Positions 1 to 8,460 are shown, counted from the stretch's first letter. The stretch: 19,419 nucleotides of DNA from Bacteroidales bacterium UBA1197 (GCA_002309995.1 DBYB01000057.1:19956-39374), one strand, 5' to 3'. The notes: a model not told the origin generated them from the sequence alone. Translations and numbers: made by a program.

Positions 1-1250
1 GGTTCAGCAGCTGGCTCTGGCCCATCAGCGTATTCGACGCCGAACTCCCCGGACATCCGGAGCACAAGCCCAACCGCGACCTCAGCTACTATTATCCCAC
101 CTCCGACCTGGTGACGGGTCCCGATATCATCTTCTTCTGGGTGGCCCGAATGATTATGGCCGGCGGCGAGTTTATGAAGGACGTGCCGTTCCGCAACGTC
201 TATTTCACCGGCATCGTGCGCGACAAGCTCGGACGCAAGATGAGCAAGACCCTCGGCAACAGCCCCGACCCGCTCGTGCTGATTGAGAAGTACGGCGCCG
301 ACTCCGTGCGTCTGGGTATGCTGCTCTGCGCCTCCGCTGGCAACGACATCCTCTATGATGAGTCGCAGGTGGAGCAGGGCCGCAACTTCTGCGGCAAGAT
401 ATGGAACAGCTGGCGTCTCGTGAACGGCTGGAGGGTGGAGAAGTGCGGTCAGCCCGAATCCTCCCGCGTGGCCGTGAAGTGGTTCGACAACCTCCTCTCG
501 CGCACCATCGCCACGGTGGAGGACAACTACCGCAAGTTCCGCATCAACGACGCACTGATGGCCATCTACAAGCTCTTCTGGGACGACTACTGCAGCACCT
601 ACCTGGAGCTCGTGAAGCCGGCGTACGGTGAGGGAGTTGACAGATATACCTTCGAGGCCACCGTCGGTTTCTTCGAGAAGCTGCTCAAGCTCATCCACCC
701 GGTGATGCCCTTCATTACCGAGGAACTCTGGCAGTCGATGGCGGAGCGCCGCCCCGGCGAGACCATTATGTACGAGCGTACCCCGGTCGCAGGCCCTTGC
801 GACGACGCTTTCCTGGCCGCCTTCGAGCAGGCCCGCCAGATAGTCGCCGGCGTGCGTGCTGTGCGCGCCCAGAAGCAGATCGCTCCCAAGGAGCCGCTCA
901 AGCTGCATCTGGAAGGCGACGTGCTGCCGGAACTCCTGCCGGTCATCGCCAAGGCTGCAAATATCTCCGCTTTCGTGGAGGAGGCCTCCGGTGCTAGTGT
1001 CGGCTTCATAGTCGGTACCGTTAAGTGCAGCGTGCCTCTCGAAGGCCTGGTTGATGCAGGTCAGGAGAAGGCCAAGCTGGAGGCTGAACTCGAGCACCAG
1101 CGCAAGTTCCTCGCCGGCGTGCGCGCCAAGCTGGGCAACGCAAACTTCGTGGCCCACGCGCCGCAGGCCGTCGTCGATAACGAACGCAAGAAGGAGAGCG
1201 ATGCGCTTGCCCGCATCGAGGCTCTGGAATCATCCCTGAAAAACCTTTAA
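1..1250 (+). CDS. valS: Valine--tRNA ligase, C-terminal part (5' end outside window)
   Basis: Class I aminoacyl-tRNA synthetase that charges tRNA-Val in the cytoplasm. The frame is open from base 3, so the gene is cut by the window edge and about 415 residues are visible. The segment begins FSSWLWPISVF, a typical ValRS stretch. It continues with GPDIIFFWVARMI and the class I signature KMSKTLGNSPDP (a KMSKS variant, near bases 237-270), then the helical anticodon-binding domain (around ITEELWQSMAERRPGE). The last ~65 residues are rich in Lys and Glu and predict the ValRS C-terminal coiled-coil arm that contacts tRNA. The stop is TAA at 1248-1250, and tatA follows after 12 bases. Very sure of the family; the N-terminal catalytic and editing domains are not in view. 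Confidence 0.97.
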   Translation, partial: FSSWLWPISVFDAELPGHPEHKPNRDLSYYYPTSDLVTGPDIIFFWVARMIMAGGEFMKDVPFRNVYFTGIVRDKLGRKMSKTLGNSPDPLVLIEKYGADSVRLGMLLCASAGNDILYDESQVEQGRNFCGKIWNSWRLVNGWRVEKCGQPESSRVAVKWFDNLLSRTIATVEDNYRKFRINDALMAIYKLFWDDYCSTYLELVKPAYGEGVDRYTFEATVGFFEKLLKLIHPVMPFITEELWQSMAERRPGETIMYERTPVAGPCDDAFLAAFEQARQIVAGVRAVRAQKQIAPKEPLKLHLEGDVLPELLPVIAKAANISAFVEEASGASVGFIVGTVKCSVPLEGLVDAGQEKAKLEAELEHQRKFLAGVRAKLGNANFVAHAPQAVVDNERKKESDALARIEALESSLKNL

Positions 1251-1262
1251 TATCAACACAAT

Positions 1263-1478
1263 ATGGTAGTATTTCCACTCGGCGTAGTAGGCCCCTGGCA
1301 GATAATCATCATCGCCCTCGTGATCCTTCTCCTCTTCGGAGGCAAGAAGATTCCCGAGCTTATGAAGGGCCTTGGCAAGGGCGTCAAGAGCTTCAAGGAA
1401 GGCATCAACGAGGTTGAAGAGCAGCTGGAAGCTCCCTCCAAGACCAAGGAGGAGCCCGGAAAGCGTGAGACTGACTAG
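1263..1478 (+). CDS. tatA: Sec-independent translocase subunit TatA
   Basis: Pore-forming subunit of the twin-arginine translocation system, which moves folded proteins across the inner membrane. The protein has 71 residues, normal for TatA. It has one N-terminal membrane helix (about residues 9-25, IIIIALVILLLF), the conserved hinge FGGKKIPEL, then the amphipathic helix GLGKGVKSFKEG and a short charged tail. The start ATG lies 12 bases after valS and has no Shine-Dalgarno sequence, as is usual in Bacteroidota. The stop TAG shares its last base with the GTG start of tatC, implying coupled translation. No tatB is present nearby; a TatA-TatC system is common in this phylum. Confidence 0.96.
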   Translation: MVVFPLGVVGPWQIIIIALVILLLFGGKKIPELMKGLGKGVKSFKEGINEVEEQLEAPSKTKEEPGKRETD

Positions 1479-2236
1479 TGTCTGAAGGTGGCGCAGGCAA
1501 GGAGATGTCCTTCTGGGACCATCTCGAGGAATTGAGGGGAACGCTGTTCCGCTCGATTGCCGCCTTGTGCCTCTTTGCCGTTCTCGGCTTCATCTTCAAG
1601 AAGCAGCTCTTCTGGCTGATATTCCTGCCTGCGTCGCAGGATTTCTTCATTTACCGCCTGCTGGGATGGTCGTTTTCCATCGAAATGATAAACGTGGAGA
1701 TGGCCGCCCAGTTTTTCGTACATCTGCAGGCGGCATTCGGAGCGGCGCTCATTCTCAGTTTCCCTTATCTGGTATGGGAGCTCTGGCGCTTCATCGCTCC
1801 GGCGCTTTACGAAAAAGAGAAGAAAGCCGTAGGCGGAGCATTCCTGATGGCCACCGGTTTCTTCTACCTCGGCGTTGCCGTAGGATACGTGCTGGTGCTC
1901 CCGGCCTGCGTGCAGTTCTTTATGAACTACAGCGTTAGCTCAATGGTCACAAATGCCATAACCATAGGGTCTTATATGTCGATGTTCACCTCCACCGTTC
2001 TGCTGGTGGGGCTGGCATTCGAGTTCCCTACGGTGATATGGGCGCTCTCCAGGCTCGGGCTCCTTACGCGCGAGCAGTTGCGCTCCGGCAGGAAGTACGC
2101 CATCGTCGCCGTGCTGGTGCTTGCGGCCCTCGTTACGCCTGCCGATCCGCTGTCGATGCTCATCGTCGCGGCCCCGCTGTACCTGATGTTCGAAGTATCA
2201 ATCCTGATGTGCCCCCGTTCCAATGGTGTCGATTGA
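1478..2236 (+). CDS. tatC: Sec-independent translocase subunit TatC
   Basis: Multi-spanning receptor subunit of the Tat pathway, which binds twin-arginine signal peptides. The frame encodes 252 residues from GTG at 1478. The conserved cytoplasmic N-terminus SFWDHLEELR starts at residue 11, and LVWELWRFIAPALYEKEKK is the conserved first periplasmic loop region. About six hydrophobic segments are visible. Two starts are possible: GTG 1478, which overlaps the tatA stop (TAGTG), or ATG 1505, nine codons later, giving MSFWDHLEELR. Spacing favours GTG but does not prove it. The 3' end overlaps the next gene by 14 bases. Confidence 0.94.
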   Translation: MSEGGAGKEMSFWDHLEELRGTLFRSIAALCLFAVLGFIFKKQLFWLIFLPASQDFFIYRLLGWSFSIEMINVEMAAQFFVHLQAAFGAALILSFPYLVWELWRFIAPALYEKEKKAVGGAFLMATGFFYLGVAVGYVLVLPACVQFFMNYSVSSMVTNAITIGSYMSMFTSTVLLVGLAFEFPTVIWALSRLGLLTREQLRSGRKYAIVAVLVLAALVTPADPLSMLIVAAPLYLMFEVSILMCPRSNGVD

Positions 2237-4124
2237 CGATGTAACCGTAGCCTATGGCGGCTTCGTCCTGCTCGACCGGATCAGTTTCCACATCAGCGGG
2301 ACGGACAAGATAGGTCTTACCGGCCGCAACGGCGCGGGCAAATCGACCGTTATGAAGTTGATAATGGGGCTCCAGAGTCCCACTTCCGGCCGTATCGACA
2401 AGCCTTCCGGGCTCACCATAGGCTATCTGCCCCAGCTGATGGAGCACCACAAGGGCCTCAGCGTGCTGGAGGAGACTATGACCGTGTTCAGCGAGACCAA
2501 CGGCCTGGATGAGGAGATCCGCAAGGTGACGGAGGAACTGGGGGAGAGGGACGATTACGAATCGGCCGCCTACTCGGAACTCATCGAGCGGCTGTCGGAA
2601 CTGAACGACAGGGCCCAGGCGGCCGCAGGCGAGGCACCGGAAGTCCGCGCCCGCAAGACGCTGAAGGGCCTCGGATTCAAGGACGACGAGCTTGGCCGCA
2701 AGACCGAAACCTTCAGCCAGGGGTGGAATATGCGTATCGAGCTGGCTAAGATACTCCTGCGGCAGCCCGACCTGCTGATGCTGGACGAGCCCACCAATCA
2801 CCTGGATATAGAATCCATCGAGTGGCTGGAGGGGTACCTCAAGGCGCGGCGGGGGAGCCTGCTGCTGGTGTCGCACGACCGCAAGTTCCTCGACAACGTG
2901 ACCAACCGCACCGTGGAAATAATGCTGGGGCACGTGCACGACTACAAGGTGCCGTATTCCAAATACCTGGAACTCAGGGAGGAACGCATAGCCCAGCAGA
3001 CCGCGGCCTACGAGAACCAGCAGCGAATGATTCAGAAGACCGAGGAGTTCATCGCCGCCTTCCGATACAAGCCCACCAAGAGCAACCAGGTGCAGAGCCG
3101 CATCAAGGCGCTGGAGAAACTGGAGCGCGTGGAGATAGACGAGACGGACAAGCAGCGGCTTACCGTCAAGTTCCCTCCGGCCCCCCGCTCCGGCGACCTG
3201 GTGTACAAGGCCGTCGGGCTCAGCGCCGGATATCCTCAGAAAGTGGTCTTCAGCGGGGCCGATATAGAGATTAAGAGGGGAGAGAAGGTGGCGCTGGTGG
3301 GCCGCAACGGCGAAGGCAAGACCACCCTTATGAGGGTGATCGCCGGAGAGTTGGAGCCGCTCGCCGGAGAGAGCCGCCTGGGGCATAACGTCGACCTCGG
3401 CTACTTCGCCCAGAACCAGGAAGATATACTCGACAAGAGCGAGACCGTATTCAGCACCCTGGACAGGATTGCGGTAGGCGACATACGCACTAAGCTTCGC
3501 GACATCCTGGCCCAGTTCCTGTTCCGCGGAGAAGACATAGACAAGCGCGTCGGCGTGCTCTCCGGAGGGGAACGGGCGCGTCTGGGAATGGCCAAGCTGA
3601 TGCTGCAGAACCACAACCTGCTGGCCCTGGACGAGCCGACCAACCATATGGACATCAAGTCCAAGGACATACTCAAGCAGGCCCTGGCGGCCTACGATGG
3701 CACGCTCATTGTCGTAAGTCACGACAGGGATTTCCTCGACGGGCTGGTGGACAAGCTGTACGAATTCCGCGACGGCAAGGTGCGGGAGCATCTGGGAAGC
3801 GTGAGCGATTTCCTTGCCCGCAGGCGCCTGGAGAACCTCCAGGAGCTGGAAAGGGGCGCTGCGGTGGAGAAACCGCAGCCGGTGAAGGACAACAGTACTT
3901 ACCTGGAGAATAAAGAAAAAAGCAAGCAGGACCGCAAGAAAAAGAACAGAATTTCTTATCTTGAGTGCGAAATAGAAAAACTTGAGTCCAGGATGGCGGA
4001 GATTGAGAAGATTCTCGCCGCCCCCGGACCGGAAGATGATATAATGGAGCTTACCCGTTCCTATCTGGAGTGCAAGAGGGATCTGGATGCGAAGACCGAC
4101 GAATGGGGCTCCCTAATAGAATAG
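2223..4124 (+). CDS. ABC-F family ATPase (ribosome-associated type)
   Basis: Soluble protein of 633 residues with two ABC ATPase domains and no membrane segment, the layout of ABC-F proteins that act at the ribosomal E site. Domain 1 has Walker A GRNGAGKST (34-42), signature FSQGWNMR (164-171) and Walker B LMLDEPTNHLD (Asp188, Glu189). The inter-domain linker is charged and helical (about 245-310). Domain 2 has Walker A GRNGEGKTT (360-368), signature LSGGERARLGMA (446-457) and Walker B LALDEPTNHMD (Asp470, Glu471). A Lys/Glu-rich C-terminal coiled coil spans about 565-633. The first signature has Gln where most ABC proteins have Gly. The gene overlaps tatC by 14 bases; a GTG at 2226 is an alternative start. 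It could be a housekeeping translation factor or an antibiotic-protection ABC-F; sequence alone does not decide. Confidence 0.93.
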   Translation: MVSIDDVTVAYGGFVLLDRISFHISGTDKIGLTGRNGAGKSTVMKLIMGLQSPTSGRIDKPSGLTIGYLPQLMEHHKGLSVLEETMTVFSETNGLDEEIRKVTEELGERDDYESAAYSELIERLSELNDRAQAAAGEAPEVRARKTLKGLGFKDDELGRKTETFSQGWNMRIELAKILLRQPDLLMLDEPTNHLDIESIEWLEGYLKARRGSLLLVSHDRKFLDNVTNRTVEIMLGHVHDYKVPYSKYLELREERIAQQTAAYENQQRMIQKTEEFIAAFRYKPTKSNQVQSRIKALEKLERVEIDETDKQRLTVKFPPAPRSGDLVYKAVGLSAGYPQKVVFSGADIEIKRGEKVALVGRNGEGKTTLMRVIAGELEPLAGESRLGHNVDLGYFAQNQEDILDKSETVFSTLDRIAVGDIRTKLRDILAQFLFRGEDIDKRVGVLSGGERARLGMAKLMLQNHNLLALDEPTNHMDIKSKDILKQALAAYDGTLIVVSHDRDFLDGLVDKLYEFRDGKVREHLGSVSDFLARRRLENLQELERGAAVEKPQPVKDNSTYLENKEKSKQDRKKKNRISYLECEIEKLESRMAEIEKILAAPGPEDDIMELTRSYLECKRDLDAKTDEWGSLIE

Positions 4125-4128
4125 AGTT

Positions 4129-5067
4129 ATGAAAAAGTTGATTCTCTCTGCTTTTCTGGCCACCTTCATCCTGGGGATGGAGGCTTTTGCGGCCACTACA
4201 CAGACCAGCATCAATCTTGGTCCGTTCAAGTCGATTAACGTGTCGGGCGCATTCTCCGTGAGCCTGGTGCGAGGGACCGACTACAGGGTACTCGTGACCG
4301 TGGAAGATGCCTACAAGGACTATCTGGTCTGCAGGGTGAATTCCGGAGTGCTTTCCATAGGCATAGACGACCGTCTCGTGCCGATGGACGTAAAGCTCCA
4401 GTTCCGTGGCAAGGGTACGCCCGACCCTGTGTTTACCGCCGTCGTGTATCTGCCGGAACTCATTCAGGCCGTCAACCTTTCCGACAAGGCCGTCCTGCTC
4501 GACAGCGAAGACGTGTTCGACAAGGGGAGCGTGTCGTTCGAACTCAAGGGAAGTTCATGCGTGAAGGGAATGGAACTGAGTTCGCAGACCGTGCGTATCA
4601 ATATGCTCAACAAGAGCACGGCCGATTTCCGGCTGCAGTGCAATGCGCTCGAGGTGTCCTGTACCAATTCCGTCAAACTTAGTATGGAAGACGCTTCAGA
4701 GTCGTCTGTCTATTCCCTCCAGGGCTCGTCCAAGGTCGTCGCCAAGAGCCGTTCCGCCAACGTGAGCATCAAGACCAAAGCCAATTCCTCTATGACGTTG
4801 TACGGCTCCGGGGATGTTATTTCCTACGAGCTTGGCGGCACTTCCGAGGTTGACGCATCCGGCTTTGACGTGCCGGACGCCAAGGTTAATATGTCCAGCG
4901 TGTGCACGCTCCGCCAGTCCGCCTACCGTTCGCTTACTCTTAACCTGAACGGCGGCTCCACGCTTATGTTCGCCAACGATCCCCAGATTACCATAGAGAA
5001 TATCAAGTCTTCCACCGTGACCCGCACAGGTACGACAAAGAAATCCAATAGTACTACTACATTATAA
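4129..5067 (+). CDS. Secreted head-GIN domain protein (DUF2807)
   Basis: Protein of 312 residues with an N-terminal signal peptide (Lys-Lys, then a hydrophobic core ending near AFAATT, cleavage about residue 22). The mature part opens with INLGPFKSINVSGAFSVSLV followed by a VEDAYKDYLVCRV-type stretch. This is the hallmark start of the DUF2807 'head GIN' fold, a right-handed beta-helix-like domain common in Bacteroidota envelopes. The rest is rich in Ser, Thr and Val with short repeating strands such as SCTNSVKLSM and GSSKVVAKS, fitting a beta-solenoid. The C-terminus is Ser/Thr/Lys-rich. It starts four bases after the ABC-F stop, so it is probably co-transcribed. The biological function of this family is not established; periplasmic or surface location is inferred from the signal peptide. 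Confidence 0.85.
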   Translation: MKKLILSAFLATFILGMEAFAATTQTSINLGPFKSINVSGAFSVSLVRGTDYRVLVTVEDAYKDYLVCRVNSGVLSIGIDDRLVPMDVKLQFRGKGTPDPVFTAVVYLPELIQAVNLSDKAVLLDSEDVFDKGSVSFELKGSSCVKGMELSSQTVRINMLNKSTADFRLQCNALEVSCTNSVKLSMEDASESSVYSLQGSSKVVAKSRSANVSIKTKANSSMTLYGSGDVISYELGGTSEVDASGFDVPDAKVNMSSVCTLRQSAYRSLTLNLNGGSTLMFANDPQITIENIKSSTVTRTGTTKKSNSTTTL

Positions 5068-5075
5068 ACCTACTT

Positions 5076-6026
5076 ATGACTCAGAACGTTTTTGAATTGC
5101 TGGACGGCATCGACGTAACGATGAATGCCGGCGGTATGAATACCATAAACATCGTCCTGTCCTTCGTGATGTTCGGCGTTGCGCTGGGCATCAAGCCCCG
5201 GATGTTCGTGGAGGTTTTCCGCAAGCCCAAGTCGGTGCTGCTCGGTATGTGCTCGCAGCTCATACTTCTGCCGCTGCTGACCTTTTGCCTGGCCTTGCTG
5301 CTCGGTGGCAGCATCAGCTGGTCTATGGCCCTGGGTATGATACTCGTGGCGTCCTGCCCGGGCGGCAACATCTCCAACTTTATGTCGTCGCTCTCGAAGG
5401 CCAACGTCGAGCTTTCCGTCAGCCTTACGGCTATCAGCACCGCCCTGTGCGTGCTTATGACCCCGTTCAATTTCTGGCTCTACGGCAACCTGTATCTGCA
5501 TTTCGCCAGCGTGCAGGCCGATGTGCCACAGCTCGTGATTCCTCTTTGGGACGTGTTCAAGACCATCTTCATCCTGCTGGGCATCCCTCTGACCCTGGGC
5601 ATCCTGACTTCGCAGTATCTGCCCAAGGTGGCGGAAAAACTCAAGAAGCCCCTTCAGTGGCTGAGCATCATATTCTTCCTCGTGATGGTGGTGCTGTCTT
5701 TCTGGAGCAACCGCGTGGCGTTCCTGCAGTGCATCAAGTATATATTCATCATCGTCTTGGTGCATAACCTGCTCGCCCTGCTTACCGGCTTCACCGTCGG
5801 TTCTGCCTTCAAGGTTCCCAAGGCCGACCGCAGGACCCTCACCATCGAGACCGGTATCCAGAACAGCGGCCTCGGCCTGGTGCTCCTGCTCGGTACGACC
5901 ATCTTCTCCAACCTGCCGCCTCACGGAGGTATGCTGGTGATTACCGCCTGGTGGGGCGTCTGGCACATCATTAGCGGTCTGAGCGTCAGCGGGCTGTTCC
6001 TGCTGTCGGACCGCAAGAAGAAATAG
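5076..6026 (+). CDS. Bile acid:sodium symporter family (BASS) transporter
   Basis: Integral membrane protein of 316 residues with about nine to ten hydrophobic segments. Family marks are GVALGIKPRMFVEVFRKPK near the N-terminus, the conserved ILVASCPGGNISNFMSSLSKAN crossover region (about residues 90-111) and ETGIQNSGLGLVLL (about 255-268). In known BASS structures the last two sit at the sodium and substrate sites. Members carry bile acids, pantoate, pyruvate or other organic anions with sodium; the substrate here cannot be read from sequence. The start ATG is eight bases after the head-GIN gene, with no Shine-Dalgarno sequence. The name should not be taken as evidence of bile acid transport. 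Confidence 0.92.
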   Translation: MTQNVFELLDGIDVTMNAGGMNTINIVLSFVMFGVALGIKPRMFVEVFRKPKSVLLGMCSQLILLPLLTFCLALLLGGSISWSMALGMILVASCPGGNISNFMSSLSKANVELSVSLTAISTALCVLMTPFNFWLYGNLYLHFASVQADVPQLVIPLWDVFKTIFILLGIPLTLGILTSQYLPKVAEKLKKPLQWLSIIFFLVMVVLSFWSNRVAFLQCIKYIFIIVLVHNLLALLTGFTVGSAFKVPKADRRTLTIETGIQNSGLGLVLLLGTTIFSNLPPHGGMLVITAWWGVWHIISGLSVSGLFLLSDRKKK

Positions 6027-6044
6027 GTCTTTTCTCCCGAAGCT

Positions 6045-8210
6045 ATGAAAATCAAACTGCTGCTCCTGGCCCTGGTGCCGTTCTGTCTTACTTGCGCTTG
6101 CGAACCCAAACTGCCTGAGGAGGAAGATAAGCCAGGGCAGGAAGAGGTGGATCCCGAGCCCGAGCCGGAGCCTGAGCCGGAAGTCAGGCACGTCGATCCG
6201 GTGGCGCTGTCATTCTCCGACAAGGGGATGAACCAGCTGACCCTGAATTACGACGAGACGAGCGGAGTTTGGCAGATTAGCACTACCGGTGGCGATCCTT
6301 TCCTGTATGTGTCGGCCCTCGCACAGGACCTGGAGGAGGAGCATCGCGTACTCAGTTTCGAGTATCTCTGCGGTACCGGCGTGGATGATTTTCAGTTGTT
6401 TTATGGCAAGGCGATTGCCGAGAACCGCTCCCGCCATTTCGGGAAGATTCCCGCTACCGGCGGCGAGAACTGGAAGGAGTTTGCCTGCAGCATTGCGGCA
6501 GACCGCATCAGTTTCGACTGGGGCAAGGCAGGCGAGAACCTGCGAATGGACTTCGGCAACAAGAAGGGGATAGCAATCAAGCTTCGGAATCTCTGCATAA
6601 GGGAGATGAACGAGACCGAACTGAAGGCCTATCAGGATGAGATAGCCAAGGCCCAGGGCAAGGATGCCGAGGCCGCCAGGATAGGGGATTACCTTTCTCG
6701 TACATATCCCTGCCGCATCACCAAGGTGGTGGCGGGTGCGTCGGAGATAACGGTCAGCGGCACCACCGACGGCGGCGCTTATTATGTGGCCGACATCGCT
6801 CCGTGGGAGAATGTTACGGAGATGAAGGCCTTCCCTGTGAAGAAGGAAATATCCGGGTCGTCTTTCTCTGTTACGTTCAACCGTACGGAGGCTCGTAACG
6901 GCATTCCGGCCTACGACCGGGTGCTGTCGCGCTTTGCGGTGGCTTCTGCTGACGGCTCCCTCTGCTCGCACGCCCGCTATGCCGATGAGATTCGCGCCGA
7001 GTCTAGCCCTGCCGCCGTCAAGTGCAAGAACAAGAAGGGCGTTGGAGCGCTCACTTCAGCGAAGCTTATGCTGAGCGACGCCGACGACCTGGGGCTTGGC
7101 AGCGTTACGGTGAACATAGTGCTGAATTCCATAGTAAATACCGTCAAGTCGGGCAATTACACCATCGAGCACAAGTACGGCGGTGTGAGTTATTATATGG
7201 ATTCCGGCAATGTGTCGAGCCTCGACAAGGTGCTGTCGGAGTGCTACAAGAGGGGCATCGTGGTGTCTGTTATCATCCTTAACAGGCATAGTGATACCAA
7301 TTCCGCCGCTACGGCGCTGATGAAGCACCCGGAGAACGACGGCGGCAATTACAGTATGCCCAACCTTACGGCTGCCAATGCGGTTAATGTGTATGCTGCG
7401 GTGCTGGACTTCCTGGCAAAGCGTTATTCGAGCAGCACCCATGGCCGCATACACCACTGGATTATGCACAACGAGGTTGATGCCGCCAAGGAGTGGACGA
7501 ATATGGGCGACCAGCCGGAACTGCGCTATATGGACTCCTACGTGAAGTCTATGCGCATCTGCCACAACATAGCTCACAAGTACGATCCGAATGCGTCCGT
7601 GCTCATCTCCCTTACTCACAGCTGGGCCAAGAAGGAGATGCAGTACGCATCCAAGAGCCTGCTTGAGGATGTGTGCAAGTTCGGCACTGCCGAGGGCGAC
7701 TTCCTGTGGGGCGTGGCCTGCCATCCTTACCCTCAGAGCCTCTTCAAGCCGGAGTTCTGGATTGACGACACTTCCGCCACTTATTCGGCCGATTCTCCTT
7801 ATTGTACTTTCAAGAACCTGGAGGTCGTGAATGACTGGATTCTTGACAAGTCGCACTGGTACAAGGGCTCGCAGAAGCGTATCCTCTTCCTTTCCGAGAA
7901 CGGCACCAATTCGCCTTCATACAGCGCGGACGACCTGGCCAAACAGGCCGCCGGCGCGGCTTGGGCCTGGAAGAAGGTAAACGCCCTGGAGGGCATCGAC
8001 GGCATCCAGTGGCACAACTGGCGCGACAACCGCGCCGAGGGCGGCCTCCGCATCGGCCTCCGCCGCTTCTCCGACGACACCGAATCCCCCAGCGGCCCCA
8101 AGCCCGCCTGGTACGTCTGGCAAGCCGCCGGCACCCCCTCCGAATCCTCCGTCCTCGACCCCTACCTCCCCGTCCTCGGCCTCTCCTCCTGGTCCGAGAT
8201 TTTCCGGTAA
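6045..8210 (+). CDS. Lipoprotein with DUF5722 glycosidase-like domain
   Basis: Protein of 721 residues. The N-terminus is a signal sequence with a probable lipidated Cys19 (TCAC; an atypical lipobox with Thr at -3). An acidic stretch and a (Pro-Glu)5 linker (about residues 37-46) follow, consistent with a surface-displayed lipoprotein. Residues about 50-190 look like a beta-sandwich module. From about residue 330 to the end the protein resembles DUF5722, a TIM-barrel family related to glycoside hydrolases. Candidate catalytic glutamates are Glu477 in WIMHNEVD and Glu618 in LFLSENG, spaced as acid/base and nucleophile in clan GH-A enzymes. VACHPYPQ and QWHNWRDNR are other barrel motifs. It is the last gene of the plus-strand run, 18 bases after the symporter. 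Substrate is unknown. Codon use becomes almost wholly C-ending in the last ~75 codons. Confidence 0.82.
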   Translation: MKIKLLLLALVPFCLTCACEPKLPEEEDKPGQEEVDPEPEPEPEPEVRHVDPVALSFSDKGMNQLTLNYDETSGVWQISTTGGDPFLYVSALAQDLEEEHRVLSFEYLCGTGVDDFQLFYGKAIAENRSRHFGKIPATGGENWKEFACSIAADRISFDWGKAGENLRMDFGNKKGIAIKLRNLCIREMNETELKAYQDEIAKAQGKDAEAARIGDYLSRTYPCRITKVVAGASEITVSGTTDGGAYYVADIAPWENVTEMKAFPVKKEISGSSFSVTFNRTEARNGIPAYDRVLSRFAVASADGSLCSHARYADEIRAESSPAAVKCKNKKGVGALTSAKLMLSDADDLGLGSVTVNIVLNSIVNTVKSGNYTIEHKYGGVSYYMDSGNVSSLDKVLSECYKRGIVVSVIILNRHSDTNSAATALMKHPENDGGNYSMPNLTAANAVNVYAAVLDFLAKRYSSSTHGRIHHWIMHNEVDAAKEWTNMGDQPELRYMDSYVKSMRICHNIAHKYDPNASVLISLTHSWAKKEMQYASKSLLEDVCKFGTAEGDFLWGVACHPYPQSLFKPEFWIDDTSATYSADSPYCTFKNLEVVNDWILDKSHWYKGSQKRILFLSENGTNSPSYSADDLAKQAAGAAWAWKKVNALEGIDGIQWHNWRDNRAEGGLRIGLRRFSDDTESPSGPKPAWYVWQAAGTPSESSVLDPYLPVLGLSSWSEIFR

Positions 8211-8226
8211 TTATTCTGCCTTTTAG

Positions 8227-8252
8227 TCCACAAAATCGCCCTGTTTTGTGGA
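8227..8252. repeat. 9-bp hairpin after the DUF5722 gene
   Basis: TCCACAAAA at 8227-8235 is perfectly complementary to TTTTGTGGA at 8244-8252, with the 8-base loop TCGCCCTG. It lies 17 bases after the stop of the plus-strand block and may end or stabilise that transcript. No T-run follows on either strand, so it is not a standard intrinsic terminator. The same 9-base arms form the outer stem of the hairpin at 17496-17548. Confidence 0.6.
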
Positions 8253-8270
8253 GAAACCACCACCGCTACC

Positions 8271-8448
8271 GTCCGGAAGGAATTACCCCGGAAACCTTCG
8301 CTTCGCTCATCCCTCCCACTGCGCTCCGCTTGTGGGCCCCTCCCGTCTCTTCGAGACGACTATTTCCCCCTGTTGTCCCCCAGGGGACATCGGCCCTTCG
8401 GGGTGGCCACGGGCGGCCACAGGTTTCCGGAGGCAATCCCTTCCGGAC
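8271..8448. repeat. Palindromic element, 27-base inverted repeat with nested hairpins
   Basis: The left arm at 8271-8297 (starts GTCCGGAAGG, ends CGGAAACCT) matches the inverse of the right arm at 8421-8448 (starts AGGTTTCCGG, ends CTTCCGGAC), with three substitutions and one indel. Between them lie further inverted repeats. CCCAC/GTGGG is at 8315-8319 and 8332-8336, with an inner GCG/CGC. CGTCTC-TTC-GAGACG is at 8344-8358. TGTCCCC-CA-GGGGACA is at 8374-8389. CCC-TTCG-GGG is at 8394-8403. GTGGCC/GGCCAC is at 8403-8408 and 8415-8420. The element sits in the 274-base convergent gap, has no convincing open frame and no transposase. It could be a miniature mobile element, a REP/BIME-like repeat or a structured RNA. 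Confidence 0.7.
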
Positions 8449-8460
8449 TATCGCTTCCTT

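Noticed and set aside
2160..3791. Long minus-strand open frame of 543 codons
   Set aside because: It lies antisense to the ABC-F gene, has no recognisable domain and a skewed His/Gln/Val/Leu composition typical of a GC-rich shadow frame.
8227..8252. Standard intrinsic terminator
   Set aside because: The stem is convincing but no T-run follows on either strand, so it is listed as a hairpin repeat instead.
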